Part shown: piece by piece, positions 35,329 to 44,800 of the stretch
Numbering within the stretch: the stretch's first letter is position 1
Layout: each line of letters starts with the position of its first letter
From: Halorussus lipolyticus
Lineage (GTDB): Archaea; Halobacteriota; Halobacteria; Halobacteriales; Haladaptataceae
Assembly (NCBI RefSeq): GCF_029338375.1
Contig: NZ_CP119804.1
Span: forward strand, 682,001-746,000
Direction: 5' to 3'
Length of the DNA stretch: 64,000 nucleotides
Translations under genes and position numbers: made by a program
The notes under the pieces: model-generated
What the model was told of the DNA's origin: nothing
Seen by the model: only the letters and a program-made list of their open reading frames with translations
The model's database searches: none

Positions 35329-35859
35329 ATGCCCGGTGCGGTATTCCTTCGGGGCGACGACGTGACGCTCCGGACCATCGAGGAGGACGACATCGAGTTC
35401 CTGCGCGACACCATCAACTTGCCCGAAGTGCGCGCTGGCTTGACCACGGCGTTCCCGCTCAACGCCGTGCAGGAGCGCGAGTACTTCGAGGAGCAGGTGT
35501 CGAACCGCGAGGACGTGAACCTCGCAATCTGTCACGACGAGGAAATCGTCGGTACCATCGGTCTCCACGACCTGAACCAGCGGGCGGGCCACTGCGAAAT
35601 CGGCATCTGGCTTGCCCCCGAGTTCCACGGCCGGGGCTACGGCACCGCGGCCTCGCGCCTGCTGACCGACTACGCCGTCCGCGAACTCCGGATGCACCGC
35701 GTGATGGCCCGCGTGCTGGCGACTAACGAGGCCTCGGCGCGCATCTGGGAGAAGTTGGGCTTCGAGGAGGAGGGCGTCCACCGAGACGAGGCGTTCACCG
35801 ACGGCGAGTACGTCGATATGCGCTACTTCGGCGTGCTGGCCGACGAGTGGCTTGAGTAG
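35329..35859 (+). CDS. GNAT-family N-acetyltransferase (RimJ/RimL-like)
   Basis: 176 residues. A GNAT fold with RTIEEDDIEFLRD at the N-terminus, the acceptor-site strand VGTIGLHDLNQRAGHCEIGIWLAPEF and the acetyl-CoA loop HGRGYGTAASRLL, then RVLATNEASARIWEKLGF. This is the RimJ/RimL type that acetylates protein N-termini or small amines. The frame is open upstream through the structured element, but the ATG at 35329 starts where homology begins. Substrate unknown. Confidence 0.9.
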   Translation: MPGAVFLRGDDVTLRTIEEDDIEFLRDTINLPEVRAGLTTAFPLNAVQEREYFEEQVSNREDVNLAICHDEEIVGTIGLHDLNQRAGHCEIGIWLAPEFHGRGYGTAASRLLTDYAVRELRMHRVMARVLATNEASARIWEKLGFEEEGVHRDEAFTDGEYVDMRYFGVLADEWLE

Positions 35860-35925
35860 TCCGAGAAACAACTACTGGATTATTTTAACCATATAAACAA
35901 TTCTAAAACGGTTGTTCGGATTGTT

Positions 35926-36303
35926 TTAGTCCAAGACCTCGCGCATCGCTTCGAGCGCAGGCGTGACGTTCGCCACGTCGCCCTCTATCCCGACGAAAAT
36001 CGTCGGCGCGTCGTCGTACCCGACCACGACGAGGTTGATGCCGTCGTCGAACACCTCGACCGTGGCGGTGTAGCGTCCGAGCGGTTCGTGGAGGTCGCTC
36101 CGTCGGTCGCTGTGGAGTTTCTCGAACGACACGTCCTCGATGACTTTGCCGACCTCCTCGACCGAGTAGCCTTCGAGCGCCCCGTCGTCGGCGTAGGCGA
36201 CCGAGTACTCCCGTTCCCGGAAGTCGCCGTAGAAGACGCCGCGCAGGCCGTCGCCGACCCGTTCTTCGAGCGCCGCTACCAGCGCGTCGATTTGGGAACT
36301 CAT
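35926..36303 (-). CDS. DUF7522-like haloarchaeal protein
   Basis: 125 residues, acidic and soluble. An N-terminal helix (IDALVAALEERVGDGLRGVFYGDF) is followed by alternating strands (YTATVEVFDDGINLVVVGYDD; TIFVGIEGDVANV) and a last helix. It resembles haloarchaeal hypothetical proteins that sit beside DUF7521/DUF7504 genes, as here. No catalytic motif. Function unknown. Confidence 0.75.
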   Translation of the reverse strand: MSSQIDALVAALEERVGDGLRGVFYGDFREREYSVAYADDGALEGYSVEEVGKVIEDVSFEKLHSDRRSDLHEPLGRYTATVEVFDDGINLVVVGYDDAPTIFVGIEGDVANVTPALEAMREVLD

Positions 36304-36462
36304 CGTTTCGGTTTCACCGCCCCAATTTTATATTTTCTTTGACCATTCAGGAGCGGATTTTCCCGGTTCCACCGGTCCACTCGGCGCTCCGGACTTGTCG
36401 GCGGTCCGCGCCACCCGGTTCAACAACGGGTTATTTAATCTATTAGCGAAAACCCGCGCTCG

Positions 36463-36747
36463 ATGGAACTCGAACAGTTGCTGACGCTGGCGACCACGCT
36501 CATCCTCGCGGGGACGGTCCCGATTGCCGTCATCGCGGCCCGCGGATTCCGGGGTGCGCCGTTCGGTGCGGTCCTGCGACCGCTCCCGGTCGTGCTGGTG
36601 GGATACGTCGGACTGAACGCCAGCGCAGTGGTGGAGATGCCCGCCTCCATCTCCTTCGCCCTCGTGGTGTCGTCGGTGGCGACGCTCGGGGCGCTGGTGT
36701 CGGCCGCGCGGGTCCTCGTCCTCCTGACCGAACGGAGGAAACTATGA
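36463..36747 (+). CDS. DUF7521-like membrane protein
   Basis: 94 residues with three hydrophobic helices (LLTLATTLILAGTVPIAVIAA; VVLVGYVGLNASAVV; ALVVSSVATLGALVSAARVLVLL) and a basic C-terminus. It overlaps the next gene by four bases (ATGA) and begins a three-gene operon ending in a DUF7504-like protein. A similar small membrane protein is paired with a winged-helix regulator at 59270-59946, which suggests a signalling module. Confidence 0.75.
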   Translation: MELEQLLTLATTLILAGTVPIAVIAARGFRGAPFGAVLRPLPVVLVGYVGLNASAVVEMPASISFALVVSSVATLGALVSAARVLVLLTERRKL

Positions 36748-37100
36748 ATCCGATGAACAACTTCGTCTCGTTGGTCTTCATCGCCCAGACCACGATGATG
36801 GTCCTGACCAGCGCGCTGTTGGTCTATCCGGTCTTGGCCTACGCTCAGAACGTCGCGCACACGCGAGGACTCCTCCTGCTGAGCGGTGCCTTCCTCGCGC
36901 TGACCGTCTCGTACGTCGCGGCGATTCCGCTGGGCATGACACTCACCTCGGCGGTCCTCGACGTGGTGTCGGCCCTGCTGGCGGCGCTCGGTCTCTGGCA
37001 GTTCGCCCGACCGTTCGTCCGGTTCGACGGCGGCGAGGTCGAAGCCACCGTGACCGTCACCGACTCCTCTGGGGGGTTCGAGAGTGCAGAGGAGGACTGA
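36744..37100 (+). CDS. three-helix membrane protein, DUF7521 operon
   Basis: 118 residues. Three membrane helices (FVSLVFIAQTTMMVLTSALLV; GLLLLSGAFLALTVSYVAAIPLG; AVLDVVSALLAALGLWQFARP) are followed by an acidic cytoplasmic tail. It overlaps both neighbours: four bases with the upstream membrane gene and 17 bases with the DUF7504-like gene. Tight overlap on both sides implies a co-translated trio. Confidence 0.75.
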   Translation: MNPMNNFVSLVFIAQTTMMVLTSALLVYPVLAYAQNVAHTRGLLLLSGAFLALTVSYVAAIPLGMTLTSAVLDVVSALLAALGLWQFARPFVRFDGGEVEATVTVTDSSGGFESAEED

Positions 37101-37614
37101 CGGCGGGTCGTTCACCCTCTCGCCCGGCGAGCAGGCGCTGGTCTCGGTGCCCTCGATGGAGTCGCCGCTGTCGGTCCTGCCCGACGAGGCCTTCGAGAAC
37201 CTGCTGGTCGTCTCGGCGACGGCCGCCCCCGAGAAGGTCGAGGCCATCGTCCGTCAGCGAGGAGGCGACCCTCAGAAGGTCGGGGTCGTCCCGGTCACGG
37301 GGTCGCAGGTCGAGTACGACGGGCCGCTCTGGACCACCGACGCGGTGGACCCCAGCGACCTCACCGGCATCAGCATCCGGTTCTCGAAGGCGATGGAGTA
37401 CGTGATGCGCGGCGGGTGGGTGGTCGTGGACAACGTGAACGTCCTGCTGATGTACGGCAGAGAGGAGCAGGTCTTTCGCCTGTTCGAGTCGGTCGTATCC
37501 AGCGCCCGCGCCAAGGAGGCCTGCGGTGCCTACTGCACGGTCCGCGAGGCCGTCACCGACCAGACGTACTCTCGGTTTCGGAACTTCTGTGACCGCACCG
37601 TCTCGCTGGAGTAG
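37084..37614 (+). CDS. DUF7504-like protein (P-loop-less RecA relative)
   Basis: 176 residues from a GTG that overlaps the upstream gene by 17 bp. The core has ENLLVVSATAAPEKVEAIV (strand and degenerate P-loop position) and TGISIRFSKAMEYVMRGGWVVVDNVNVLLMYG, a Walker-B-like strand. It continues with FRLFESVVSSARAKEACGAYCTV. This is the typical DUF7504 pattern of haloarchaea and is related to the longer protein at 1624. No ATP-binding lysine is visible. A regulatory role with the two membrane proteins is inferred from the operon. Confidence 0.8.
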   Translation: MQRRTDGGSFTLSPGEQALVSVPSMESPLSVLPDEAFENLLVVSATAAPEKVEAIVRQRGGDPQKVGVVPVTGSQVEYDGPLWTTDAVDPSDLTGISIRFSKAMEYVMRGGWVVVDNVNVLLMYGREEQVFRLFESVVSSARAKEACGAYCTVREAVTDQTYSRFRNFCDRTVSLE

Positions 37615-37731
37615 GTCGCTCGCGTTTCCATCGAATAGTTCAGTCCGCGCTCGCGCTGATTTTCCCCGAACTGGATGCGGAAGGAGTAAGGGTAAAATTA
37701 ATACCACGGCATTTGCTAAGGGTACTCATAG

Positions 37732-38514
37732 ATGAAACGACGAGCCTTTCTGACGAGTAGCGCGGTTTCGCTGTCGGCAGTCGCCGGATGTCTCGGCGGC
37801 GGCGGTGGCGGGGGCAAACTCGCTGTCACGCCGACCGACGGGAATCTGGACGGCTACCCGCCGGCGTTCGACGACCAACCGGAGAAGCGCAACATCGACA
37901 CCTCGTCGTTCGGCACGGTCAAGGAGAACGGCGTGCAGGTCCCGCTGGCCCCGGTAGACGTGGTTCACTACTGGTACAAGCGCGGCGAGGCCCGCATCGC
38001 CGACGCCCGCGGCGAGAAGCAGTACAAAACCTCCCGCGTCTACGGTTCGGTCCTGAGTCAGGCCTCGCCGAATCGCCGGGCGTCGGACGATCCCGTGATG
38101 GACTGGCCCAAAGACGACCGCATCGTCTGCTACTGCGGGTGTCCCCACCACCTCTCGTCCATCCGGGCGTCCCAACTCATCAACGAGGGCTACGAGAACG
38201 TCTACGTCATCGACGAGGGCTTCTGGGAGTGGCACGACCGCGGCTACCCGATGCGTGGCAACGACGTTGACAGCACGCCCAAAAACTGGGTCATTAAGGG
38301 AGAGACCCAAGCCGACTTTGCCGGAGAGAACGCGTGGGCACGTCACCGCAAGACCCAACAGGTCGAATCGACCGACATCGCCGACGAGGGTAGCTACGAG
38401 CTTCACCTCAAGTTCCACGAGGTCGGTCCCGACTCGACCATCCAAGTCGAGACGCCGGGCTACACCGTCGAAGGAAAACTGAAAGACCTCTCCGCGGGCA
38501 CGATTCGCGGATAG
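37732..38514 (+). CDS. Tat lipoprotein with rhodanese domain
   Basis: 260 residues. The signal KRRAFLTSSAVSLSAVAGC combines a twin-arginine motif and a lipobox (Cys20), followed by a Gly linker. A rhodanese-like domain spans about residues 75-175, with the putative persulfide-forming cysteine in IVCYCGCPHHLSS and the strand YENVYVIDEGFWEWHDRGYP. The C-terminal 70 residues are a separate beta domain. Located outside the membrane; sulfur transfer or redox sensing is likely. The CYCGCPHH loop has three cysteines and lacks the usual CxxGxR shape. Promoter: AAAATTAATACC about 30 bp upstream. Confidence 0.85.
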   Translation: MKRRAFLTSSAVSLSAVAGCLGGGGGGGKLAVTPTDGNLDGYPPAFDDQPEKRNIDTSSFGTVKENGVQVPLAPVDVVHYWYKRGEARIADARGEKQYKTSRVYGSVLSQASPNRRASDDPVMDWPKDDRIVCYCGCPHHLSSIRASQLINEGYENVYVIDEGFWEWHDRGYPMRGNDVDSTPKNWVIKGETQADFAGENAWARHRKTQQVESTDIADEGSYELHLKFHEVGPDSTIQVETPGYTVEGKLKDLSAGTIRG

Positions 38515-38520
38515 CGACTC

Positions 38521-39603
38521 TCAGGAGGTCGCTTCCGGTCTCTCCTCCTCGTCGAAGGGGTCTTCGAGGTCGCCCATCACGGCCTCGAAAGCGTCTGTCG
38601 CCGTGACCAGTCCGACGACTTCTCCCTCGGACTCGACCAGCGCGAGTTCGTGGTGTTGGGCCTGAAACTGGTCGATGACCTCGCTGACGGCTTGGTCGGC
38701 CGGCACCGTCATCGGGTCGATGGCGATTTCCGCGAGCGTCGTCTCGCCCGCCCGGAGTCCGTCGAGGTTGGTCACGAGGACCGGTGCGTGGATGACACCG
38801 ACGAACTCCGCTAACTCGCCGTCAACCAGCGGGAACCGGGAGAAGGGATGCTCCTCGACGGTCCGAACCACCGCGTCCGGGTCGTCGTCCACCGACAGCG
38901 ACACCACGTCCTCGCGGTCCACCATGATGTCGCTGGCGAGGATGTCGTCGATGGCGAACGCCGCGAGGACCTCCTCCTCGCGCTCGTCTTCGAGGTCGGT
39001 CCGACTCAGCAGGTCGCCGATTTCCCGGCGCACGTCTCCTCTGGTCGAGATTTGGGTGTCCTCGCCCTCCTCGGCCTCGGTCCACGACCGAGTGATTTCG
39101 ACGCCGAACAGCGAGAGGAGCCACTTCGCCGCCTTGTCCGAGAGGATGATGACGGGCGAGAAAATCTTGGTCCAGTAGTAGAGCGGTGCCGAACCGTACT
39201 TGGCGACGAACCGGGTGCGCTCGATGCCCAGATACGTCGGGGCCTGCTCGCCGACGATGACGTGCAGGAGGTTGATGATGGTGAGGGCGGCGATGGCGCT
39301 CGCCGCGTGCGAACTGATGCCGGTTAGTGCGATGACCGGTGTGAGGAGGGTCGCCAGCGCGGGTTCGGCGACCACGCCGAGGCCGACGCTACAGATGGTG
39401 ATTCCGAGTTGGCACCCCGAGAGAAAGATTTCCAACTTGTCGGTCATCTCCCACGCGCGCTCCAATCCCATCGACCCTTGGAACTCGCCTTCGGTGAACT
39501 GCCGAACGCGAGTCATGGCGAACTCGATGGTGACGAAGTAGCCGTTGCCGAGTAACAGCAAGCCACCACCGGCGACTCGCAGGACCGTATCCAACGCAAC
39601 CAT
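38521..39603 (-). CDS. CNNM/CorC-type transporter with tandem CBS domains
   Basis: 360 residues. The N-terminal DUF21 transmembrane domain has the acidic/asparagine motif LLLLGNGYFVTIEFAMTRVR and a further helix ITICSVGLGVVAEPAL, then NLLHVIVGEQAPTYLGI. Two CBS repeats follow (ILASDIMVDREDVVSLSVDDDP; EIAIDPMTVPADQAVSEVIDQF). No CorC-HlyC C-terminal domain is present. The family is linked to Mg2+/Co2+ efflux or Na+-coupled transport gated by nucleotide binding to CBS. Ends seven bases from the convergent rhodanese gene. Confidence 0.9.
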   Translation of the reverse strand: MVALDTVLRVAGGGLLLLGNGYFVTIEFAMTRVRQFTEGEFQGSMGLERAWEMTDKLEIFLSGCQLGITICSVGLGVVAEPALATLLTPVIALTGISSHAASAIAALTIINLLHVIVGEQAPTYLGIERTRFVAKYGSAPLYYWTKIFSPVIILSDKAAKWLLSLFGVEITRSWTEAEEGEDTQISTRGDVRREIGDLLSRTDLEDEREEEVLAAFAIDDILASDIMVDREDVVSLSVDDDPDAVVRTVEEHPFSRFPLVDGELAEFVGVIHAPVLVTNLDGLRAGETTLAEIAIDPMTVPADQAVSEVIDQFQAQHHELALVESEGEVVGLVTATDAFEAVMGDLEDPFDEEERPEATS

Positions 39604-39773
39604 TGTCCGAAAATCGACGCGAAAGACGCATAAAGTTAGTGGGTGAACTGACGGGGACTCGTCGTCGGCCCAGCGAACCCTCCGGAGAAACCCGGACCTA
39701 TCGGTGGCTAATTATTTCCCGACCGAGAGTGCTTACTTATGTATGCCACAAGTAATGGAATGCCATACCAAAG

Positions 39774-39790
39774 ATGTTATAAAGTAACAT
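39774..39790 (+). promoter_or_regulatory. subtilase promoter: TATA box within a palindrome
   Basis: ATGTTA (39774-39779) and TAACAT (39785-39790) are inverted arms around TAAAG, so the TATA-like core GTTATAAAGT is palindromic. Its centre is about 27 bp before the ATG at 39807, the spacing expected for a leaderless transcript. The symmetry may be chance or a repressor site. Confidence 0.5.
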
Positions 39791-39806
39791 CCCAATTAAA
39801 TCTCTT

Positions 39807-41129
39807 ATGGCCGGTTACAACCGACGGTCGTTCCTCAAGCTCAGCGGTACAGCACTCGGCGGCATCGCGGTCGGCAGTTCCGTCACTGCCGCGGCGTCCA
39901 CCGAGCGATTCCTCGTGGACACGGCGAAGACCTCCCAGTCCGAGGTCGAATCAGCGGGCCTCGAAGTCGTCCACGACCTCCACGAAATCAACGTGCTGGT
40001 CGTGAAGGGGTCGGAGTCCGACGTCGAATCGCTCGGCATCGACTACGCCGCCGACAGCGCCTACTCGCTCGACCTCCCCATCGAGCGAGAGTCGCCCATC
40101 ACGGCCGAGGACGCGAGCGACGAACCCGCGTACCCGATTCAGTGGGACAAGCAGGCCCAGAACATCCCGGAAGCCCACGAAATCACGCGCGGTGAGGAGA
40201 CCCGCGTCTCCGTCATCGACACCGGTGTCGCGGCGGGCCACCCGGACCTCGAACACGCCGTCAACGAGGAGCTTTCGCAGGACTTCACCGGCGACGGCTA
40301 CGGTGCGGCGGGTCCCTACGGCGGCTACCACGGTACCCACGTCGCAGGTATCGTCGCGGCCGACGACCAGAACGACGCCGGCGTCGTCGGGAGCGCCCCC
40401 GGTACCGAAATCGTGGACTGCCGGGTCTTCTCGCCGAGTTCGCTCGCGTCGTTCGCCGACATCCTCGCGGCAATCGTCTACAGCGTCCGCATCGGTTCGG
40501 ACGCCGCCAACCTCAGCCTCGGCGCGTACCCCTCCACCCGGAAGGGCCAAGGGAAGTTCTACGGCAAGGTCCTCAACCGGACGACGACCTACGCCAACAA
40601 TCAGGGCACCGTCATCGTCGTCGCGGCCGGTAACGACGGCGCTGACCTCCAGCACGACGGCAACGTCGTCAGCCTCCCGGCAGAGGCCGCCAACGTGATT
40701 TCGGTCAGTGCGACCGGTCCCATCGGCTTCAACTGGGGCGGTGAGGGTCTCGAATCGCCGACCTACACGCCCGCGAAGTACACCAATTACGGCACCAACG
40801 CCGTGGACATCGGCGCACCCGGTGGCAACTACGACGCCGAGTTCCCCGCCGGCTGGTACTACGACATGGTGTTCAACACGGTTGCCATGCCCAACTTCGA
40901 CGACGAGGGCAACTACCTCGGTGCCACCTACGACTACTCGTGGATTGCCGGTACGTCGATGGCCGCACCGCAGGTCGCTGGTGCCGCCGCGCTCGTCCGG
41001 AGTCAGAACCCCGGTCTCAACGCAAACGAGGTCCGCCAGACGCTGGAGAACAGCGCGGACGAAGTTGATGAGTTCGACAAGGCCTACTACAGTTCGGGCG
41101 TGCTGAACCCCTACGCCGCGCTGAAGTAG
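39807..41129 (+). CDS. Tat-exported subtilisin-like serine protease (halolysin type)
   Basis: 440 residues. A twin-arginine signal (NRRSFLKLSGTALGG) precedes an I9-type propeptide (about 30-105: ERFLVDTAKTSQSEVESAGLEVV). The catalytic domain has Asp138 (VSVIDTGVAAGHPDL), His175 (HGTHVAGIV), oxyanion Asn in VVAAGNDG and Ser384 (AGTSMAAPQVAGA). The typical halolysin C-terminal Cys-rich or PPC extension is absent; the protein ends soon after the catalytic domain. It is secreted and should degrade external protein. A leaderless promoter lies 27 bp upstream. Confidence 0.94.
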   Translation: MAGYNRRSFLKLSGTALGGIAVGSSVTAAASTERFLVDTAKTSQSEVESAGLEVVHDLHEINVLVVKGSESDVESLGIDYAADSAYSLDLPIERESPITAEDASDEPAYPIQWDKQAQNIPEAHEITRGEETRVSVIDTGVAAGHPDLEHAVNEELSQDFTGDGYGAAGPYGGYHGTHVAGIVAADDQNDAGVVGSAPGTEIVDCRVFSPSSLASFADILAAIVYSVRIGSDAANLSLGAYPSTRKGQGKFYGKVLNRTTTYANNQGTVIVVAAGNDGADLQHDGNVVSLPAEAANVISVSATGPIGFNWGGEGLESPTYTPAKYTNYGTNAVDIGAPGGNYDAEFPAGWYYDMVFNTVAMPNFDDEGNYLGATYDYSWIAGTSMAAPQVAGAAALVRSQNPGLNANEVRQTLENSADEVDEFDKAYYSSGVLNPYAALK

Positions 41130-41151
41130 ACCGAACGTTCAACCGTTTTTT
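41130..41151 (+). terminator. possible terminator after the subtilase
   Basis: The palindromic ACCGAACGTTCAACCG sequence is followed by six T (41146-41151), directly after the protease stop. It overlaps the convergent HalOD1 stop codon, so it could also end that gene. T-tract termination is common in archaea. Confidence 0.45.
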
Positions 41152-41449
41152 ACTGGCCGCTCGCTGAGTCGTCGGGAGCGCCGCGTTCGTCCTCGTCGGC
41201 GGACCGGACGGTGATTCGCTCCGCGTCGAGAACAGTTACCTCGTACCCGGAGTAGGTGAACCGCACCCGAGGAGTCCCTGCTCTCGTCCACTCGCGCCCG
41301 AACAGTCGGTTCAACGCGTCCGGGTCGATGGCGCGGTGGAGCGGCGTGTCGATTTCGACCGGTGTGACGCCTTCGGCCTCGGCCACCGCCTCGACGACCG
41401 CCGTACTCACCTTTCGGTCGTCGCTGAGGGCGGTTCGAGAAACTGGCAT
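41150..41449 (-). CDS. HalOD1 output-domain protein
   Basis: 99 residues. The HalOD1 domain is seen as VSTAVVEAVAEAEGVTPVEIDTPLHRAIDPDALNRLF, then VRFTYSGYEVTVLDAERITV, and an acidic tail. HalOD1 domains occur in haloarchaeal signal-transduction proteins and as free-standing genes. The molecular function is not established. The start (MPVSRTALSDDR) is a little downstream of an AT-poor region, so expression may be weak. Confidence 0.88.
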   Translation of the reverse strand: MPVSRTALSDDRKVSTAVVEAVAEAEGVTPVEIDTPLHRAIDPDALNRLFGREWTRAGTPRVRFTYSGYEVTVLDAERITVRSADEDERGAPDDSASGQ

Positions 41450-41789
41450 ACGTCTCTATTGGACACGCCCCGCTCTAAAAGGTGTCGAGCGAAGCGCGAT
41501 TTGCCGGAAAGAAGGCGTCTAGTGGTCGATTCGGCCCGTTTGACGGTGCGTCGTCGCTCGATACTGACGGACGACCGACTGGTTTCGAGGTCGTGTCGAA
41601 CCGCCGGGAATCGAACGCGCGTAACAACGCCACGTGTTCATTTGAAAAGTATATTTCTATGTTTTAGACGTATATAGGGTCATTTGAATTATTGGAATAT
41701 TTCCTCGACTGCTCGCGTTCGGTCTCGGCGTTTGCCGGAGTTACCATCTCCACGGGGCGATTTCGAATCCGAGACCTTTATGGCCGAGC
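41450..41789. other. intergenic region upstream of the RND-TrmB operon
   Basis: About 340 bp with no credible gene. Positions 41635-41700 are AT-rich (AAAAGTATATTTCTATG), likely regulatory. Positions 41595-41625 contain GGGAATCGAACGC, which resembles a reverse-strand tRNA T-arm, but the paired stem and the rest of a tRNA are missing. CTTTATGG near 41776 is the probable TATA box for the RND gene. Confidence 0.4.
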
Positions 41790-41808
41790 TGTTAGTACCC
41801 TTCTAACA
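41790..41808 (+). promoter_or_regulatory. palindrome in the RND-TrmB promoter
   Basis: TGTTAG (41790-41795) and CTAACA (41803-41808) are perfect inverted arms with a 7-bp spacer. They lie directly downstream of the TATA-like CTTTATGG (about 41775-41782) and near the expected transcription start. This is where an archaeal repressor would bind. The operon's own TrmB-family protein is the obvious candidate, by inference. Confidence 0.55.
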
Positions 41809-41857
41809 ACACCGCTGATAGTATGTTCCTACAAACAGCACCGCAGGGGGTCGTCGC

Positions 41858-44800
41858 GTGAAGGCGAGCGACCTCTTTGCGGCCGTCACGGAGTACAGTC
41901 GCGGAATTATCGCGGTTCTCCTCGTCCTGACCGTACTGGTCGGGGCGGGCGCACCGATGGTCGGCCAGTCGTCGTCGCTCGAGCAGTTCCAAAGCGACAG
42001 TACGGCCGCCGAGAAGTTGGACTTCATCGAGTCGAACTTCGCTTCGGGCGACCAGAACAGAACGTCAGTACAGCTAATCGTCCGGGACGAGGACGGAAAC
42101 GTCCTCTCGAAGGGCGCACTAATCGAGACGCTCGAACTCCAGCAGTCGCTCCGGAACAACCGGACGATAAACCAGACGCTGGCGAACAACACCCCGACTT
42201 CCGGGGTGGCGAACATCGTCGCCACCGTGGCGATTCGCCAAGAGCAGGCGACCGAACTCCGCGAGGAGGGCGCGGCGCTCCGCCAGAAGCGCGCGAAACT
42301 CAACGCCACGGCCGGCCAGCTTTCCGACGCGCTGAACCGGACGCGAGAGATTCAGCGCCAGTACGACCAACTGAACCGGTCGCGCCAGCGCGGTCAAATT
42401 AACGACTCGGCTTACCGCCAGCAAGCGAGTCAACTCGACAGTCAGCTTCGCCAGATTCGGAGCGGCGTGGACCAATCCCTGACCGACACGCAGGCCGCTC
42501 GATTCACGCGGCTGATGAGCCAGACCCGGACGCTTCAGGGGCAACTCGACACGCTCAACGCCTCGCTGGCCGCGGGCGAAATCAACCGCTCGACCTACCG
42601 CGAGCGCGCCGCACCGATTCAACAGAGCTTCGAGCAGACCTACACGAAGGGTCTGCCGGGCGTCCTCCGCGGGGAGTTCGCCGAACTTCGAGAACAGGGC
42701 ACGCAGTTGCAGGAGCAACGCGCGCAGTTGCAGAACGCTTCCGCGCCGACCCTCTCGGAGCAAATCGAACAGCTTCAATCGATGAACGAGTCGGAAGTCG
42801 AATCGCTCGTCGGGTCGGTCCTGACCGAGGGCGGTAACGGTCCCGCCGAGCAGGCCTTCGCGTTCATGCCGACCTCCTACGAACCGGGTAGCACCGAGGC
42901 CGACGCGACGATGCTGGTCGTCTTCCAGACCCAGCAGAGCGAGACCGTCCAAAGCATGGCCTCCTCGACCATCGTGGAGTCCCAGACCGCCATGCAGACG
43001 CTCGCCCAGCAGTCGATAGACCGCGACGTGCTGGTCTTCGGGTCCGGCATCATCAGCGAGGAGACCGACCAGTCGATGGCCGACAGTATCGCCATCGTCG
43101 GCCCGATGGCCCTGCTGTTCGTGGTGATAACTCTCATCATCGCGTACCGGGACCTGCTGGACATCCTCCTCGGGGTGTTCGGCATCTTCGCGGTCCTCGT
43201 CTGGACCTTCGGGTTCATGGGTTGGGCAGGCATCACGTTCAACCAGATTTTCATCGCGGTGCCCGTCCTCCTCATCGGTCTCTCCATCGACTACGCGATT
43301 CACGTCTTCATGCGTCACCGCGAGGAGCGCGAAGAACACGAAGGCGAGAGCGTCCGTGAAGGCATGTCGGTGGCGCTGGCGAGCGTCGGCGTGGCGCTCG
43401 TCTGGGTCACGGCGACGACGGTCATCGGCTTCATGTCGAACCTCGTCAGTCCCCTGCCGCCGATTCAGGACTTCGGTATCGTGAGTTCGGTCGGCATTCT
43501 GGCGGCGCTGGTCGTGTTCGGGGGCCTGATTCCGGCCCTGAAGGTCGAAATCGACAGTCTCCTCGAATCGAAGGGCTTCGACCGCCAGAAGCGAGCGTTC
43601 GGAACCGGCGGCGGCGCGCTCGGGTCGATGCTGTCGGTCGGTGCGACTGCGGCGCGCAAGGCCCCCATCGTGGTGTTGGCGCTGACGCTGGTGCTGTCGG
43701 CCGGTGGCGCATACGGCGCGACGCAGGTCGATACCAGTTTCTCTCAGAGCGACTTCCTCGCCGAGGACCCGCCGGGGTGGATGAAGGACCTGCCCGAACC
43801 GTTCGCGCCCGGCACCTACACGGCGAAGGCGAACCTCGAGTACGTCAACGAGAACTTCCTGCGACAGGACTCGCAGGCCCAAGTTCTCATCGAGGGTGAC
43901 GTGGCGAGCGCGTCAGCCTTAGAGCAAGTCCAGTCGGCGCGCGACTCGGCCGCCGAGAAGGACGTGGTGGTCGTCCTCTCGAACGGCGAACCCCGGATTC
44001 AGAGTCCGCTCTCGGTGATGTCGCAGGTCGCGGCCGAGAACGAGACGTTCAACGCGACGCTTCAGTCTGCGGACACCGACGGTGACGGCGTGCCCGACAA
44101 GAACGTCGAACAGGTCTACGACGAACTCTACGAGGTCGCACCCGACCAAGCCGAGGGCGTCGTCGCCCGCGAGGACGGCGAGTACACCGCGGTCCGGATG
44201 GTCGTCTCGGTCAAGGGCGGGGCCTCGTCGTCGGCAGTCACCGAGCAGATGCGCGAAGTTGCCGATGGCGTCGAAGGCGACGACCTGACCGCCACCGCGA
44301 CCGGTCAGCCCATCGTCTTCGAAATCGTCCAAGACCAACTGCTCGATACGGTCATCCAGAGCCTCATCATCACGCTGGGCGCGACGTTCGGCTTCCTGAT
44401 GATAGCCTACCGACTCGCTCACGGGAGCGCCACCCTCGGAGCCATCACGCTCCTCCCGGTGGCGTTCAGCGTCTCGTGGATTCTCGGGACGATGTACCTG
44501 CTGGGGATGCCCTTCAACGTCCTGACGGGGATGATTACCAGCCTCACGGTCGGGTTGGGCGTCGCCTACAGCATCCACCTCAGCGAGCGGTTCACGCTGG
44601 AACTCGGTCGGCGTGACACTATCTGGCAGGCGATGCACGAGAGCGTCACCGGAACCGGCGGCGCGCTGTTGGGAAGCGCGGCGACGACCGTCGGCGGGTT
44701 CGGCGTCCTCTCGTTCGCCATCCTGCCCGCGCTCCAGCAGTTCGGCATCATCACCGGCCTGACCATCATCTACGCCTTCCTCGCCAGCGTGCTGGTGCTT

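Noticed and set aside
41595..41640. Possible reverse-strand tRNA fragment (T-loop-like TTCGATTC)
   Set aside because: The five-base T-stem does not pair, and no anticodon or D arm is found in the flanking bases.
42119..43882. 587-codon frame opposite the large RND gene
   Set aside because: Antisense shadow with His/Arg-rich, non-haloarchaeal composition.
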